From Candidatus Thalassolituus haligoni (GTDB taxonomy: Bacteria; Pseudomonadota; Gammaproteobacteria; Pseudomonadales; Oceanobacteraceae): a stretch of 64,000 nt of DNA. Below, piece by piece: positions 18,228 to 28,108 of the stretch. Location of the stretch: contig NZ_CP139482.1 of the NCBI RefSeq assembly GCF_041222825.1, forward strand, positions 4,035,501 through 4,099,500. Direction: 5' to 3'. Every line of letters begins with the position of its first letter. Position 1 is the stretch's first letter. A program made the translations under genes and the position numbers. The notes under the pieces are model-generated. The model was not told the origin of the DNA, did not search any database, and saw nothing but the letters and a program-made list of their open reading frames with translations.

Positions 18228-19553
18228 TTAGTTGCAGGCTGGAGCAGTCCAAAAAGAAGCCACTTTGGCGAAAGAAGAGGAGCCAGAAGGCGAAAAGGTT
18301 GTTGGATCAACAACAGAGCAATCAACCGTCATCGCGCCAAAGTCAGCTGAAGTAATGTTCGTGGAACTGATGGCATCACAATCCTGAGTAGTACCCGTAG
18401 TATAACCAGTCACTACGATGTTGTTGAAGTAACCGTCAGTACCTTCTTTCAGTTTGAAAACGAAGTCGGTATCGGCATTGGCGTTGTCACCAACAAACTC
18501 AACATAGGCTCCTTCAACAGACGCAGTAGCCAGTGGCGTGGCTGCGTAGTTATTGGGGTTGCCAGCGAGCTCAAAAGCGTGGTCTTCAGCACCGTTTTTG
18601 TCGCCTTGTTCGATGTAAACACGTGTGATAGAACCGTGGAAACCGTAGTCCCAATCGACGCTGTCGTCACCGTTACAAGTCAGCCAGATGTCAGAAACAG
18701 CCACATCACCACCGAAGAACTCGATACCGTCATCGAAGTTTTCGTTAACGTGGATGTTATTGATGGTCGTGGCAGAAGTCACGCCGTACAGAGTCAGACC
18801 GTTGATTTCGTCACCGCCATTGGCAACAGCATCAGGATCATTTACGTTAATTTCGGTACCACCTTCGGTGATCACAACATAGCTCAGAGAGCCGCTGCTG
18901 TATTTGGCATTACCTTGCTGCTCCACTTTCAGAGCCAGGATTTCTTCGGCAGTCAGCCCTGTTGTGTCTTCATCAACAGGCTCGTCACCAAAACCAAAGT
19001 AGTAATTGCTAGAAATACCTTCCATCAGACAGGAATCACTAGAAGTACATTCATTGGCCACACCGTAACCGGACAGAATCACACCGCCCCATTGACCTTC
19101 ACCGCTATAGTCTTCATCGTCACCGGAAAAATCATCATCATCCAGATAAGAGAAAACAATCGGGTCATTGGCCGTACCCTGAGCATTCATCTTGGCACCA
19201 CGGGCAATTACCAGCGCAGCATTGGCATTGCTTGCTACAACATTAACACCCGCTTCAATGCTTAATACTGACTTATCGGCGCTGGCATAGCTGGTATTTT
19301 GCACATAGCCATTACCCACGGTGGTAATCCCGGTCAGTTGCCAAAGAACAGGCAAACCGGTATCGTCACTTTCGTAAGCCAGTGTAATATTACCTCCGGT
19401 GATACTGGCCGGGATCTCACAAACGGTGTAATCATCACCTTCCCAGGTTTCTTCTTCAGAAACCAGTACCCCCACATCATTACATTCAGGATCAACAGCC
19501 CAGACGCCTGCAGATGCCGCCATTACAGAAGCAGCGAGAATAAGCTTTTTCAT
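18228..19553 (-). CDS. Secreted single-module beta-helix-like protein
   Basis: A 441-aa protein with a signal peptide (MKKLILAASVMAASAGVWA) and a strong ribosome site (AAGGAGA, 8 nt before ATG 19553). After a Cys-bearing header (PECNDVG...YTVCEIP), it has LWQLTGITTVGNG, then WGGVILSGYGVANEC and a Cys pair, then repeats of short strands rich in Asn, Asp and Gly (TLYGVTSATTINNIHVNENF, DDGIEFFGGDVAVSDIWL), typical of a right-handed parallel beta-helix. The same module occurs three times in the lipoprotein encoded upstream. Likely exported and exposed at the surface or released. No enzyme motif is recognised. Confidence 0.75.
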   Translation of the reverse strand: MKKLILAASVMAASAGVWAVDPECNDVGVLVSEEETWEGDDYTVCEIPASITGGNITLAYESDDTGLPVLWQLTGITTVGNGYVQNTSYASADKSVLSIEAGVNVVASNANAALVIARGAKMNAQGTANDPIVFSYLDDDDFSGDDEDYSGEGQWGGVILSGYGVANECTSSDSCLMEGISSNYYFGFGDEPVDEDTTGLTAEEILALKVEQQGNAKYSSGSLSYVVITEGGTEINVNDPDAVANGGDEINGLTLYGVTSATTINNIHVNENFDDGIEFFGGDVAVSDIWLTCNGDDSVDWDYGFHGSITRVYIEQGDKNGAEDHAFELAGNPNNYAATPLATASVEGAYVEFVGDNANADTDFVFKLKEGTDGYFNNIVVTGYTTGTTQDCDAISSTNITSADFGAMTVDCSVVDPTTFSPSGSSSFAKVASFWTAPACN

Positions 19554-19984
19554 ATCAATCTCCTTCAATGTATTTCCATATAAATATCTGTACAAAAGTA
19601 CAGACATCGTGTCGATCGAACAGTCCGGCTAACCCGGCTTACCAGCGAATTACTGGTCATTAGCTCCTTAGGAGCACAGCTATAATGACTCAGTAGGCGT
19701 TACAGGAATGAGTCTTATCAATAACAAAAAGGGCCGACAAAAAATTTAATCCAGCACCAAAATTCTTAATATTTAACCTAACCGTCACACAAGCAATTCC
19801 AGCAACAAAAAACTCTTTTAATATCAACCATATTTACTAGCGGTAGAATTTATTTAAAAATAAGAAATTATTTAAAACGCATAAATTATTCACAAACAAC
19901 ATTAAACAAATAGAACCGACTAACAGTTACATACCAGATAACAGAAAACCACCTAAAAATAACAAATAAATCCCCAAAATAAAA
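19554..19984. promoter_or_regulatory. Leader and promoter region of the 441-aa protein gene
   Basis: A 430-nt non-coding stretch. Near the gene, a perfect inverted repeat TCTGTAC-AAAA-GTACAGA (19587-19604) lies 34 nt before the start and could be an operator or leader hairpin. Further up, GCTCC/GGAGC palindromes occur near 19665. The distal part (about 19740-19980) is very AT-rich. No gene is seen. Confidence 0.45.
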
Positions 19985-20004
19985 AAGGGGACCGAAGCCC
20001 CCTC
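19985..20004 (-). terminator. Rho-independent terminator of the three-module lipoprotein gene
   Basis: On the minus strand GGGGCTTCGGTCCCC is followed by TTTTTT, 19 nt beyond the stop at 20023. It separates the receptor-lipoprotein pair from the 441-aa gene, which therefore probably has its own promoter. Confidence 0.75.
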
Positions 20005-20022
20005 TTAAAATTCCGTCAGCAA

Positions 20023-23000
20023 TCAATCACCGATCGACATACCGGCATCCAGAACCAAAGTATAATCAAAAGCTCCCATATAATTATTATCTTCAATCAC
20101 ATCAGCATTAACAGACTGTGAAGCTGAATAATCCAGTAACCATTCATCCATCGACTCATTCCAGTTAAGATCATCCCCCATCATCACACTTTCAGAAGGG
20201 TAACGGACATTCATATCAGGTAGCGCATAGACACCATCAACGGCTTCTTCTGCCTCATCGGCATCATAGAATTTTGGCTGACCTGTTGCGAATACCCAGT
20301 TATAAGAATGCGCATCAGAAATAGTGCTGGCAGCAACCTGATCAACCAGATAGGTATCACTGTCAGGATTATTGGAAAAGTCGGCACAGGAATAGGCGAG
20401 ATTATCGACCACCAGAGTGGTATCCAGCTGTGCTTTAACCGTGTCATCAATATAGAAACAGATATCAACACCTTCTCCTTTATTATATTCATCGTCCCGG
20501 CCACCAAGAACACTATTGTAGAGAAAAAGGCCACTGCCATTGCTCAGATCAATGGCACTACTCACTTCATTCCAGGGATCATACTCCTGGAAATAAGCTG
20601 AAAGGTTTGCAATCGTCGGCATAGACTGAGGCATAGCAGAGGCAGAACCTGAAATCTCTCTCTCAGCATCGGTAACATTCTGACCACGCAACATCGGGTA
20701 AAAACGGTTGCTGTCATCGCTCATCAATTCAGCATTATACCCATCACGATTCAAACGTAGCCGCTCATAAGCCCACACATACTGAATGGTTCCCTGATAA
20801 CCATGATTCCAGACAATGACGCTCCCCCAGCGGTTATAATCAGCATCGAAATACAGATCAGTAAAAGCCGGAACACCACCATCAATCACCACCCGGTCTG
20901 CACCAAGATAAATATCAGGAACCTCATCACGATCACCGCGCAAGACAAGGTGATCAATCACCCCTGAACCAGCCGCATTTAACGCCAGCGTTTTATACAG
21001 GTTCACATACTGAATATCGAAATTAGAGTAATCATTATCATATCCGCCGTAATAACCGTACTTACCTTCAATATTACAAACCTGAGACCCCGTTTCAGCC
21101 GTTGCTGCATCCGGGCACTGGTTATGACGGCCAAATCCATCAACAACCAGATTCATATTAATATTCAGATACCTTTTGCTGCCTTCAGGAGTCTGTTCCT
21201 CTGCGTCGTACTCTTCTTCCCCCTGCAGCACCAGGTGCCCGCCACGGGTAATATGAATAGTACTGCCAGCAGTCTCGCCTGATAACTCCACACCGGCCTT
21301 AACCGTCAGTGTAACAGGATCTGTTTTCATATTGGGCACAACAGAAGAATCAGTAATTTCCTTATGCCCTTCTCCAATATGAACCACACCTTTAACACTC
21401 CAGTGTGTAGGTGCTGCCTGTACAACCTCATCTTCAACATAAAGAATCTCGCCAGTAAAACTGTTAATAGCCCAGCCACTAACTAGAACCTCTGATTCAA
21501 TATTCTCGTAATTTCCACCATTATTCAGGTATTCATCAACCGCTACTTTTGTTTCGCCGGTATAAGGGGAAATCGTAAGGTCTTCGGTATAGGTACCACT
21601 GATGATCCGGCATATTTTAATAGCCGGATAAAAATTTCCTTCTTCAAAAGAAATCTCACCGTCCCCATTCACATCGTATTCAAATTTTTCCCCATAAATT
21701 TCAAAGTCAGATAGCATTCCGGAATAGTCACATGCCTCATCCAGAGAAATAACAACAGAGTCACTCCAGTTGGCATACCAGTCGTCATCACTGTCGGCGA
21801 CGGCACCAATATAACCATCACCATTCAGATAGTTGTAGGCATCGCCGATTAAATCGGCATAGCTGCTCAGATCGGTTGACGTTGCGGTTTCTGCACCAGT
21901 GACCACATAGCCAGTATCCAATACGGCTTCTTCTTCGTATACACCACTGCTGTTGGCAACGTCATAACCGTAGTCGTAACCACTGTCTTCGTCTTCAGCG
22001 GCCAGGGTGCTGTCGCAGTCGAGCACCACGCCATCAAATACAATACCCAGTGGATCACTGCTTAACAGTGCTGCGGTTTCGGCATCGTCGATATCCAGAC
22101 AGGTAGCGAATTCTGAGAACACGGAGTTAAACAGCAGCAGACCCGATCCCTGTTCCAGCAGAATAGCGGTGTTGTCAGAGCCCATACCCGTCGCGGTAAT
22201 ATTGCTGAGTACCGGACGTGAGCGTGGTTCGGCATCGTAATCAGTACTGTCATTAACGCCGTGCAACACTGAACCTGTACTACTGTCACCCGGACTGATC
22301 ACCGCGGTTTCGATGGTTCCGGTATAGCCTGTGCTCCAGGCGATTTGATCGCCAGCGATATTGGCCATCACCAGATTGTCGACGTTGACGGCACCCGCAT
22401 TAATAGTCAGACCATCGCCACCGGCGCCGTATATATCCAGATAAGCAATGTCAGAACCGGCACCGACGTTATTGAGGGTTAAGGCGGCCTGACCGTCTTC
22501 TCCGGTATCGAACAGTCGCAGATATTGGATATCCACCTGGGTGTTATCCTCTGGCAGCGCATCGGAACCATTAATGGTCATGCCACGCCAGGCAGAGGTG
22601 ATTTCACCAGCACCGGTATTGTCACTGGTAATTTCGATAGCCGACGCTGAAGAACCTTTTGCTTTAAACAGAACATCCGGCTGAATAATCAGTTCAGAGT
22701 CACTGCCTGATGAGGCAATCAGCTGACTGCCGGACACCAGATTAAACCTGACCGGATCAGTCAGAGCAGCTTGTTGTTCGCCATCGCTCAGGCCAGAGAA
22801 GTCATTACCAACCTGTATCTGACCGTTAATACGCCAGGCGATATTTTTCGGGTTGTAGTCCGCACTGCCGCCATTAGTCAATCGGCCTTCAATACTGAAG
22901 TTGCTGTATAAAGTTACAGATTGAACAACCGTAGCATTCAGATCGCAGACCTGATAAGTGACACCACCCAACAGCATTGTGTCTTCTGCTAATGAGCCCA

Positions 23001-24468
23001 CACCCATACACTCCGGGTAAATAATTACCGGGCTGTAAGTTCCTCCTGTATTAGAGTTACCCGCCCCCAGTTGACTCACGTCATCCACATTAGTAAAACT
23101 CAAACTGTCGTTGCTAACCGCCCAAATGTAGTTCAGGTAAGGATCCACACCGGTTACCAGGTCGGTAGCATCTGCAATTGCTGCCAATGCATTACTGGTG
23201 CTGTTAGTGATATTGCTACAGTTGAGCAAAGCAGAACCGATGCTGATCTGGCTGGCCGAATCCTGTGGTGCCAGGCAGGTGTCAAAACCCTGTATCACCA
23301 CATCATCGATGGACAGCATTGAAGTACTGGTCAATGCCAGTGCACTGCCCGCCTGATTGTACTGGTCGTACAGTGTGGTGTTGATCAGATCAACCTCTCC
23401 GCCATTCAGAATAAGAGCAGCCGTACTGTTGCTGTGGCTCACCCGAGCAGCAAAGCCGCCCTGATATTCGTTCAGCTCAACCGCAGTACTGGCCGATTCG
23501 GTGATATATGGCGTGGGAACAGATCCGGTGAAAGTATCTGTAAACAGGTTCCAGCTACCGCCATAGGCGGTTATCGCGGTATTGCCAGAATAAGCAATCA
23601 CGTTACCCACTTGTCCTGCTACCGGGGCATAGGCGGTAACGGCGGAATGAATGGTGCCGCCTTCGTAACCTTCGAGCGTTACTTGGGTTTCAGCACCGGC
23701 TTCACCAATCACCGAGCTGGTGCCAGAGCCCAGGGTGTATAAACCGGGCAACCCCTGACTGGTGTTGGTATTGAACCCCAAACCATAAGCAATCAGGTCA
23801 GTGCCGGGGCTGACACCGCCGTAATAACCAAATGGGCCTTCGATGTTACACAGTGCTTCCGGGCTGGCAGTTTGCGGGCATTCCGGCGCAGCGCCGATGC
23901 CATTGATGATGACACCACCCCATTCTCCACCACCAACCAGATTATCGTCCAGCGATTGAATACTGGCAGAGAGCTGGGCGTTACGATGCACAATCACAAC
24001 CGTGCCTTCTTTGGCGTAAACCGCGCTTGAACTGGAACCTAACCGGAACGCTTTGTGATCTGCGAACAGCTCATCCAGTGTTTGGTATTGCTTGCTTTCA
24101 CCCAATTGGTAAACACCATCCAATACCCAGACCAGTGGCTCGTAGTTCCAGCTGGTTTTCAGCTGAATCATGTTGAGGTTATCGGTGATAGAACGGGTAT
24201 TCTCTAATTGACCAAAACTAGTGCTGAGCAGGCAGGCATTCACCTCTTCGCCATCAACCACTACCGGTTCAGTGGGGGTACCAACCACTCCGTACTGCAA
24301 AATTTCACACTGGGCCAGCGATACTTCCATGCTTTCCTGCATGGCGGTTTCATCAGATACATCGGCACCACAGCTGGCCAGTACAGCGGCTGTCAGCGCT
24401 GTGGCCAGTACTTTTGGCAGCGACCGGGGTATATACCGAGCCGCCTGAAACGAATAATTCAATAACAT
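20023..24468 (-). CDS. Large three-module beta-helix lipoprotein with EF-hand
   Basis: A 1481-aa protein. The signal peptide with lipobox LASC puts the lipidated Cys at residue 33. The body has three tandem modules (about 50-485, 485-911, 911-1481). Each starts with a Cys-containing header, then a W-x-hydrophobic-x-G strand, then beta-helix-like repeats. WGGVIINGIGAAPEC (module 1) and the NIEGKYGYYGGYDN stretch (module 3) match WGGVILSGYGVANEC and neighbours in the 441-aa protein. Module 3 contains a perfect calcium-loop sequence DVNGDGEISFEE near residue 929. It lies 43 nt after the second receptor gene, with AGGTGAG before ATG 24468. A surface partner of the receptor, comparable in logic to SusD, is inferred. 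Function unknown. Confidence 0.75.
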   Translation of the reverse strand: MLLNYSFQAARYIPRSLPKVLATALTAAVLASCGADVSDETAMQESMEVSLAQCEILQYGVVGTPTEPVVVDGEEVNACLLSTSFGQLENTRSITDNLNMIQLKTSWNYEPLVWVLDGVYQLGESKQYQTLDELFADHKAFRLGSSSSAVYAKEGTVVIVHRNAQLSASIQSLDDNLVGGGEWGGVIINGIGAAPECPQTASPEALCNIEGPFGYYGGVSPGTDLIAYGLGFNTNTSQGLPGLYTLGSGTSSVIGEAGAETQVTLEGYEGGTIHSAVTAYAPVAGQVGNVIAYSGNTAITAYGGSWNLFTDTFTGSVPTPYITESASTAVELNEYQGGFAARVSHSNSTAALILNGGEVDLINTTLYDQYNQAGSALALTSTSMLSIDDVVIQGFDTCLAPQDSASQISIGSALLNCSNITNSTSNALAAIADATDLVTGVDPYLNYIWAVSNDSLSFTNVDDVSQLGAGNSNTGGTYSPVIIYPECMGVGSLAEDTMLLGGVTYQVCDLNATVVQSVTLYSNFSIEGRLTNGGSADYNPKNIAWRINGQIQVGNDFSGLSDGEQQAALTDPVRFNLVSGSQLIASSGSDSELIIQPDVLFKAKGSSASAIEITSDNTGAGEITSAWRGMTINGSDALPEDNTQVDIQYLRLFDTGEDGQAALTLNNVGAGSDIAYLDIYGAGGDGLTINAGAVNVDNLVMANIAGDQIAWSTGYTGTIETAVISPGDSSTGSVLHGVNDSTDYDAEPRSRPVLSNITATGMGSDNTAILLEQGSGLLLFNSVFSEFATCLDIDDAETAALLSSDPLGIVFDGVVLDCDSTLAAEDEDSGYDYGYDVANSSGVYEEEAVLDTGYVVTGAETATSTDLSSYADLIGDAYNYLNGDGYIGAVADSDDDWYANWSDSVVISLDEACDYSGMLSDFEIYGEKFEYDVNGDGEISFEEGNFYPAIKICRIISGTYTEDLTISPYTGETKVAVDEYLNNGGNYENIESEVLVSGWAINSFTGEILYVEDEVVQAAPTHWSVKGVVHIGEGHKEITDSSVVPNMKTDPVTLTVKAGVELSGETAGSTIHITRGGHLVLQGEEEYDAEEQTPEGSKRYLNINMNLVVDGFGRHNQCPDAATAETGSQVCNIEGKYGYYGGYDNDYSNFDIQYVNLYKTLALNAAGSGVIDHLVLRGDRDEVPDIYLGADRVVIDGGVPAFTDLYFDADYNRWGSVIVWNHGYQGTIQYVWAYERLRLNRDGYNAELMSDDSNRFYPMLRGQNVTDAEREISGSASAMPQSMPTIANLSAYFQEYDPWNEVSSAIDLSNGSGLFLYNSVLGGRDDEYNKGEGVDICFYIDDTVKAQLDTTLVVDNLAYSCADFSNNPDSDTYLVDQVAASTISDAHSYNWVFATGQPKFYDADEAEEAVDGVYALPDMNVRYPSESVMMGDDLNWNESMDEWLLDYSASQSVNADVIEDNNYMGAFDYTLVLDAGMSIGD

Positions 24469-24511
24469 ATTCTCACCTGTTACTTATGTTGGATATCCAG
24501 GAAATTCGGCA

Positions 24512-27500
24512 CTAAAAGTCGTAGCTGACTTTTAGCTTGTATTTAGGGCCAGACTTATAACTCAAATATGCCACATTGTATTTTTCATAATATTGGCGTT
24601 TTTCAGAGTCCAGGATGTTTTCACCTGATAAAGATACCTTTAAATCGTCACCAAAGCGCTTGGTATAGATAATTTTAAGATCATCATAAGGTTCGCTATA
24701 CACATTGGTGACGTTACTGCCCGCATCTGGTGTTACAATGACCAGTTCTTTCCCTTTGCGGTTAAATACCAAGGTAATTTCCTGGCCGGTTTCAATATGA
24801 TCGTATCCCAATTGCAAGTTAGCAATGTAGTCTGGCTGGCCTTGTAATGGACGATTCAGATCAGTTTCTTTGGAGTCTTCAGCAAGAGTTACTTCCGATT
24901 CGATATCGGTGTAGTTACCCTGAACAAAGAAGGCATGGCTGTAACCCAGGTCAAATTCCGTACGAAAATCCAGCTCCCAACCGCTGACCTTGCCGGAATC
25001 GACGTTGACGAAGGTGTAGTAATCGTAGTCATTACCAATGCTGTCGAAAGCGTTTTCGATCGGGTTGTCCATATCTTTACGATAGGCTCCCAAGCTGACG
25101 GATTCGGTATCGCTCGGGTACCATTCCAGACGCATATCGTAGTTTTTGATATCCGCAGGTTTCAGATCCGGATTACCTTTATACGCGGTAAGGGTTTCGA
25201 TATCCCGATAGGTACGCGGTAGCAGCTCGAAGGTTTCTGGCCAGCTGACAGTTTTACTGAAAGCACCACGTAATTGCCAGCGCTCGTTAATAAGCCAGGT
25301 AGCCCCCACGGATGGCAAGGTCTTGGTTTCGTCCAGCAGTTCGTACAATGGCTCCGGATTGTAGTAGTACTGGTCGGCTTCTACCTTGAAGGATTCACGA
25401 CGTACCCCCAAATTAGCGGTGACCGTATTCCACAGGTTCCAATCAGTTTGCAGGTACATGGCGTTGGTGTGTTGTTCAACACGGTACTGATAGCCTTTAT
25501 CGATACCAATATCATCTTCGTCGTTTAAAGAGCCGCCATAATTAACATATAAACCATTACTACCATTAGTGCCATCACCAACATATTCATCGACAAAGAT
25601 ATCCGCAGGATCAGGATACAAAAGGATATCTTCCCTGGTTCCCTGTTCTAACTTATTATCGCGATAGGAGAATCGGTCTTCATAGCCATCCCGAGTGCGG
25701 TCCAATTTGTACAAACCGGCTTTAGCAGTAACGGCAATATTACCCGTTTCGTTAATAGGTAGTTCCAGATCGATACTCGAGGCATTACCATCTTCTTCAG
25801 AATACTCCCAAAGATTATAAGCCGTACTATAGCCAATCAAAAGAGCAGGGTCTGAGGTCTGGCTTCCCTGGTAGGTATAGCGCTGGGCATTGGGGCGATC
25901 GTATTCGCTGGACGAGCGGGCAACTTGCCAATTGGCCTTAAGGTTACCCAAGATCCCAGAAACTTCGGATATATCAAAATAGTGCTCGCCCCATAGCTGA
26001 TGACTGACCAACTGCTCTTCTATCCAATCAATACTTTGGGTCTGAAATTTTTCAATACCTGAGTCCACCGCCCAATCACGCGGGTCTTCTGGCAGAACGA
26101 TATCATTTTGGGCAATCCAGTAACCACTGGCAATATTATATTGGTCTTCAAACTCTGCGGAGCTGGTGGTATGGCGCAGTAAAAGATTGTTTATTCCCAG
26201 GGTGTGGTTTTCTGTAATACGCCAATCGGCGTTTAGCATGGCACTGAGGTCAATAATATTATTGGTATCGTAAGTGACCTTGGATGAGGTCAAAGCGATA
26301 ATATTTTCCTGTTCTCCAGTATCAGAATTATTGACGGTATACAGATCAAAACCATTCTGTATTTTTTCGTCGTTGGTCCATTTATTACTGTAACGGAAAG
26401 CTCCAATCACCCCCAGTCGCTGACCGTCTTCTGTCAGCCAGCTGTCACCGCCAGCCAGGCTGAAGGACACGTCAGCGGGCAGATCACCTTTGTAAATACC
26501 GTAGTTTTCAAAGGACTCACCCAGGTCTTCACGGTATTGGAGAAATTCTTCGCTATACCCAAGTCCATTACTGCCTGCTGAGTCCGGATCACCAAAGAAA
26601 TAGGAACCACGCGCCTGTTTGGCAATGTCTGGCATCTCGCGGAAACCATCGTCATAACCGGTCCAGTCACTGCCGCCACTTTCTTTGCTCATATAGCCTT
26701 CTTCGCTGTTGGCTTTGCCGTAGCCCAGCGTGGCCGATATTTTGAAGAAGCCTTCGTCCGGCGTTGGCTTGGTTTTCATTTCAATATGGCCTGCAGTGGC
26801 AGTGCCAGGCACATCGGCAGTGGCACTTTTTTGCAACGACAGGGTTTGCATAATGCTGGCCGGGAAGATATCCAGCGGCAGATCACGACGGGCCGGATCG
26901 GTAGCAGGCAGCACTGCGCCGTTAAAATAAGTGGATTGGTAACGGCTTTTCATACCACGCACAATGGCATAGCGGCTGTCTTCCAAACTGACCCCGACCA
27001 CCCGTTTAAGCGCCGAGCTGACGGTACTGTCGTCAAAGCGGGCGATCTGGGTAAAGTCCATGGTGTCCATTACCGAGCTGGACATACGTTCCATATCTAC
27101 CGGGTTGTAGGCTTGATAACTGGACGTTGCGATGACCTCTTCGATGGTGCCGTCGTAGCCGTCATCGCTGCTGGCCATCAGGGTTTCGAGGTTGACTGAC
27201 AACTGTGACACGACTTTGACGCCGGAGAGCGTCTGGCTGCGATAATCAGGATGTTGCAGGGTCAGACGGTAGTTACCGGCAGGCAGCTCGATGTCGTAGG
27301 TGCCGTAGCCGTCTGTACGAGCGCTGACATCGGTTCCTTCTACCGAGATCACCACGTTGGCGATGGCTGCGCCAGTTATGTCGTCGGTGATCGCACCTTC
27401 AATCACACCGAACAGAGCGGCATCGTCAGAGCTGACCTGGCCATTGTCGCGGCTCAGCTGACTCAGTGGAATGCGTTTAACGGATTTTTCTGCGCTGGCC

Positions 27501-27802
27501 ACGCCGCTGGTTTTGCTGATGCTAACGAACGCTGCTTCGTCGCTGTCCAGTGTAAAGCTGACGGGTATACGCGTACCCGCCGCTTCAACCACCAGCGCCT
27601 TGCGGCCGCCATCGAGATTGTCGATCCAGAAGCTGCCATTGGCGTCGGTACGGCCCAGTTCCTGACCATCCTCCAGTACGATGGCATCACCCACCGGTTG
27701 ACCATCCATGACAAAATCTACTTTGATGCCCGCTGCCCACAGCGGACTGGCGATCAGCAGCCCTAACGTGCCGGTGATTAGCCGAGTATGTCCAGCCCTC
27801 AT
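24512..27802 (-). CDS. TonB-dependent receptor with carboxypeptidase-like N-terminal domains
   Basis: A 1096-aa outer-membrane receptor. The signal peptide (about 1-24) is followed by an Ig-like regulatory domain (about 25-100, GRTDANGSFWIDNL) and a second CarboxypepD_reg-type domain (about 130-205, ARTDGYGTYDIELPAGNYRL). The plug (about 220-360) has SRYAIVRGMKSRYQSTYFNG and DLPLDIFPASIMQTLSLQKS. A long barrel ends in KLKVSYDF. It lacks the STN domain, so it should transport without directly signalling to FecR. It is first in an operon with the three-module lipoprotein, and its plug is closely similar to that of the STN receptor at 14437. The ligand is unknown. Confidence 0.9.
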   Translation of the reverse strand: MRAGHTRLITGTLGLLIASPLWAAGIKVDFVMDGQPVGDAIVLEDGQELGRTDANGSFWIDNLDGGRKALVVEAAGTRIPVSFTLDSDEAAFVSISKTSGVASAEKSVKRIPLSQLSRDNGQVSSDDAALFGVIEGAITDDITGAAIANVVISVEGTDVSARTDGYGTYDIELPAGNYRLTLQHPDYRSQTLSGVKVVSQLSVNLETLMASSDDGYDGTIEEVIATSSYQAYNPVDMERMSSSVMDTMDFTQIARFDDSTVSSALKRVVGVSLEDSRYAIVRGMKSRYQSTYFNGAVLPATDPARRDLPLDIFPASIMQTLSLQKSATADVPGTATAGHIEMKTKPTPDEGFFKISATLGYGKANSEEGYMSKESGGSDWTGYDDGFREMPDIAKQARGSYFFGDPDSAGSNGLGYSEEFLQYREDLGESFENYGIYKGDLPADVSFSLAGGDSWLTEDGQRLGVIGAFRYSNKWTNDEKIQNGFDLYTVNNSDTGEQENIIALTSSKVTYDTNNIIDLSAMLNADWRITENHTLGINNLLLRHTTSSAEFEDQYNIASGYWIAQNDIVLPEDPRDWAVDSGIEKFQTQSIDWIEEQLVSHQLWGEHYFDISEVSGILGNLKANWQVARSSSEYDRPNAQRYTYQGSQTSDPALLIGYSTAYNLWEYSEEDGNASSIDLELPINETGNIAVTAKAGLYKLDRTRDGYEDRFSYRDNKLEQGTREDILLYPDPADIFVDEYVGDGTNGSNGLYVNYGGSLNDEDDIGIDKGYQYRVEQHTNAMYLQTDWNLWNTVTANLGVRRESFKVEADQYYYNPEPLYELLDETKTLPSVGATWLINERWQLRGAFSKTVSWPETFELLPRTYRDIETLTAYKGNPDLKPADIKNYDMRLEWYPSDTESVSLGAYRKDMDNPIENAFDSIGNDYDYYTFVNVDSGKVSGWELDFRTEFDLGYSHAFFVQGNYTDIESEVTLAEDSKETDLNRPLQGQPDYIANLQLGYDHIETGQEITLVFNRKGKELVIVTPDAGSNVTNVYSEPYDDLKIIYTKRFGDDLKVSLSGENILDSEKRQYYEKYNVAYLSYKSGPKYKLKVSYDF

Positions 27803-28108
27803 TACGTCTCTTCCCTTTTGATAAAAGATAAAAGTTTGTGAACACAGCCGAGCTGCGCCCCCAAGGAACAGAGCTAAAGACGGGATTTTGATGGGGTGGC
27901 GACATTAAGTTTTTGTGACTGCGCGCAGGAGCATGGAAACGGGGGGGATGAAACGAGAACCAACTGGCCCCACGCTCCGTGTGATAGCCCAAGGCGACGA
28001 CAACAGCCACTGTTGCACCAAAGCGTTCGGCAGTGATCAATGCCGCTCAGGAACCAACCCCAGCGCGGAGTGCCACAAAGGTGTTCATTAAAAAAGAGGA
28101 TCAGCACC
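27803..28108. promoter_or_regulatory. Divergent intergenic region, receptor / glutathione transferase
   Basis: 306 nt between oppositely oriented genes; it must contain both promoters. Ribosome sites are clear (GGGAAG before the receptor, AGAGGA before the transferase). No confident -35/-10 or sigma-specific motif was identified. Confidence 0.4.

Noticed and set aside
18579..19265. 228-codon plus-strand frame over the 441-aa protein gene
   Set aside because: The minus-strand frame has a signal peptide, strong ribosome site and module homology; the plus frame is a shadow.
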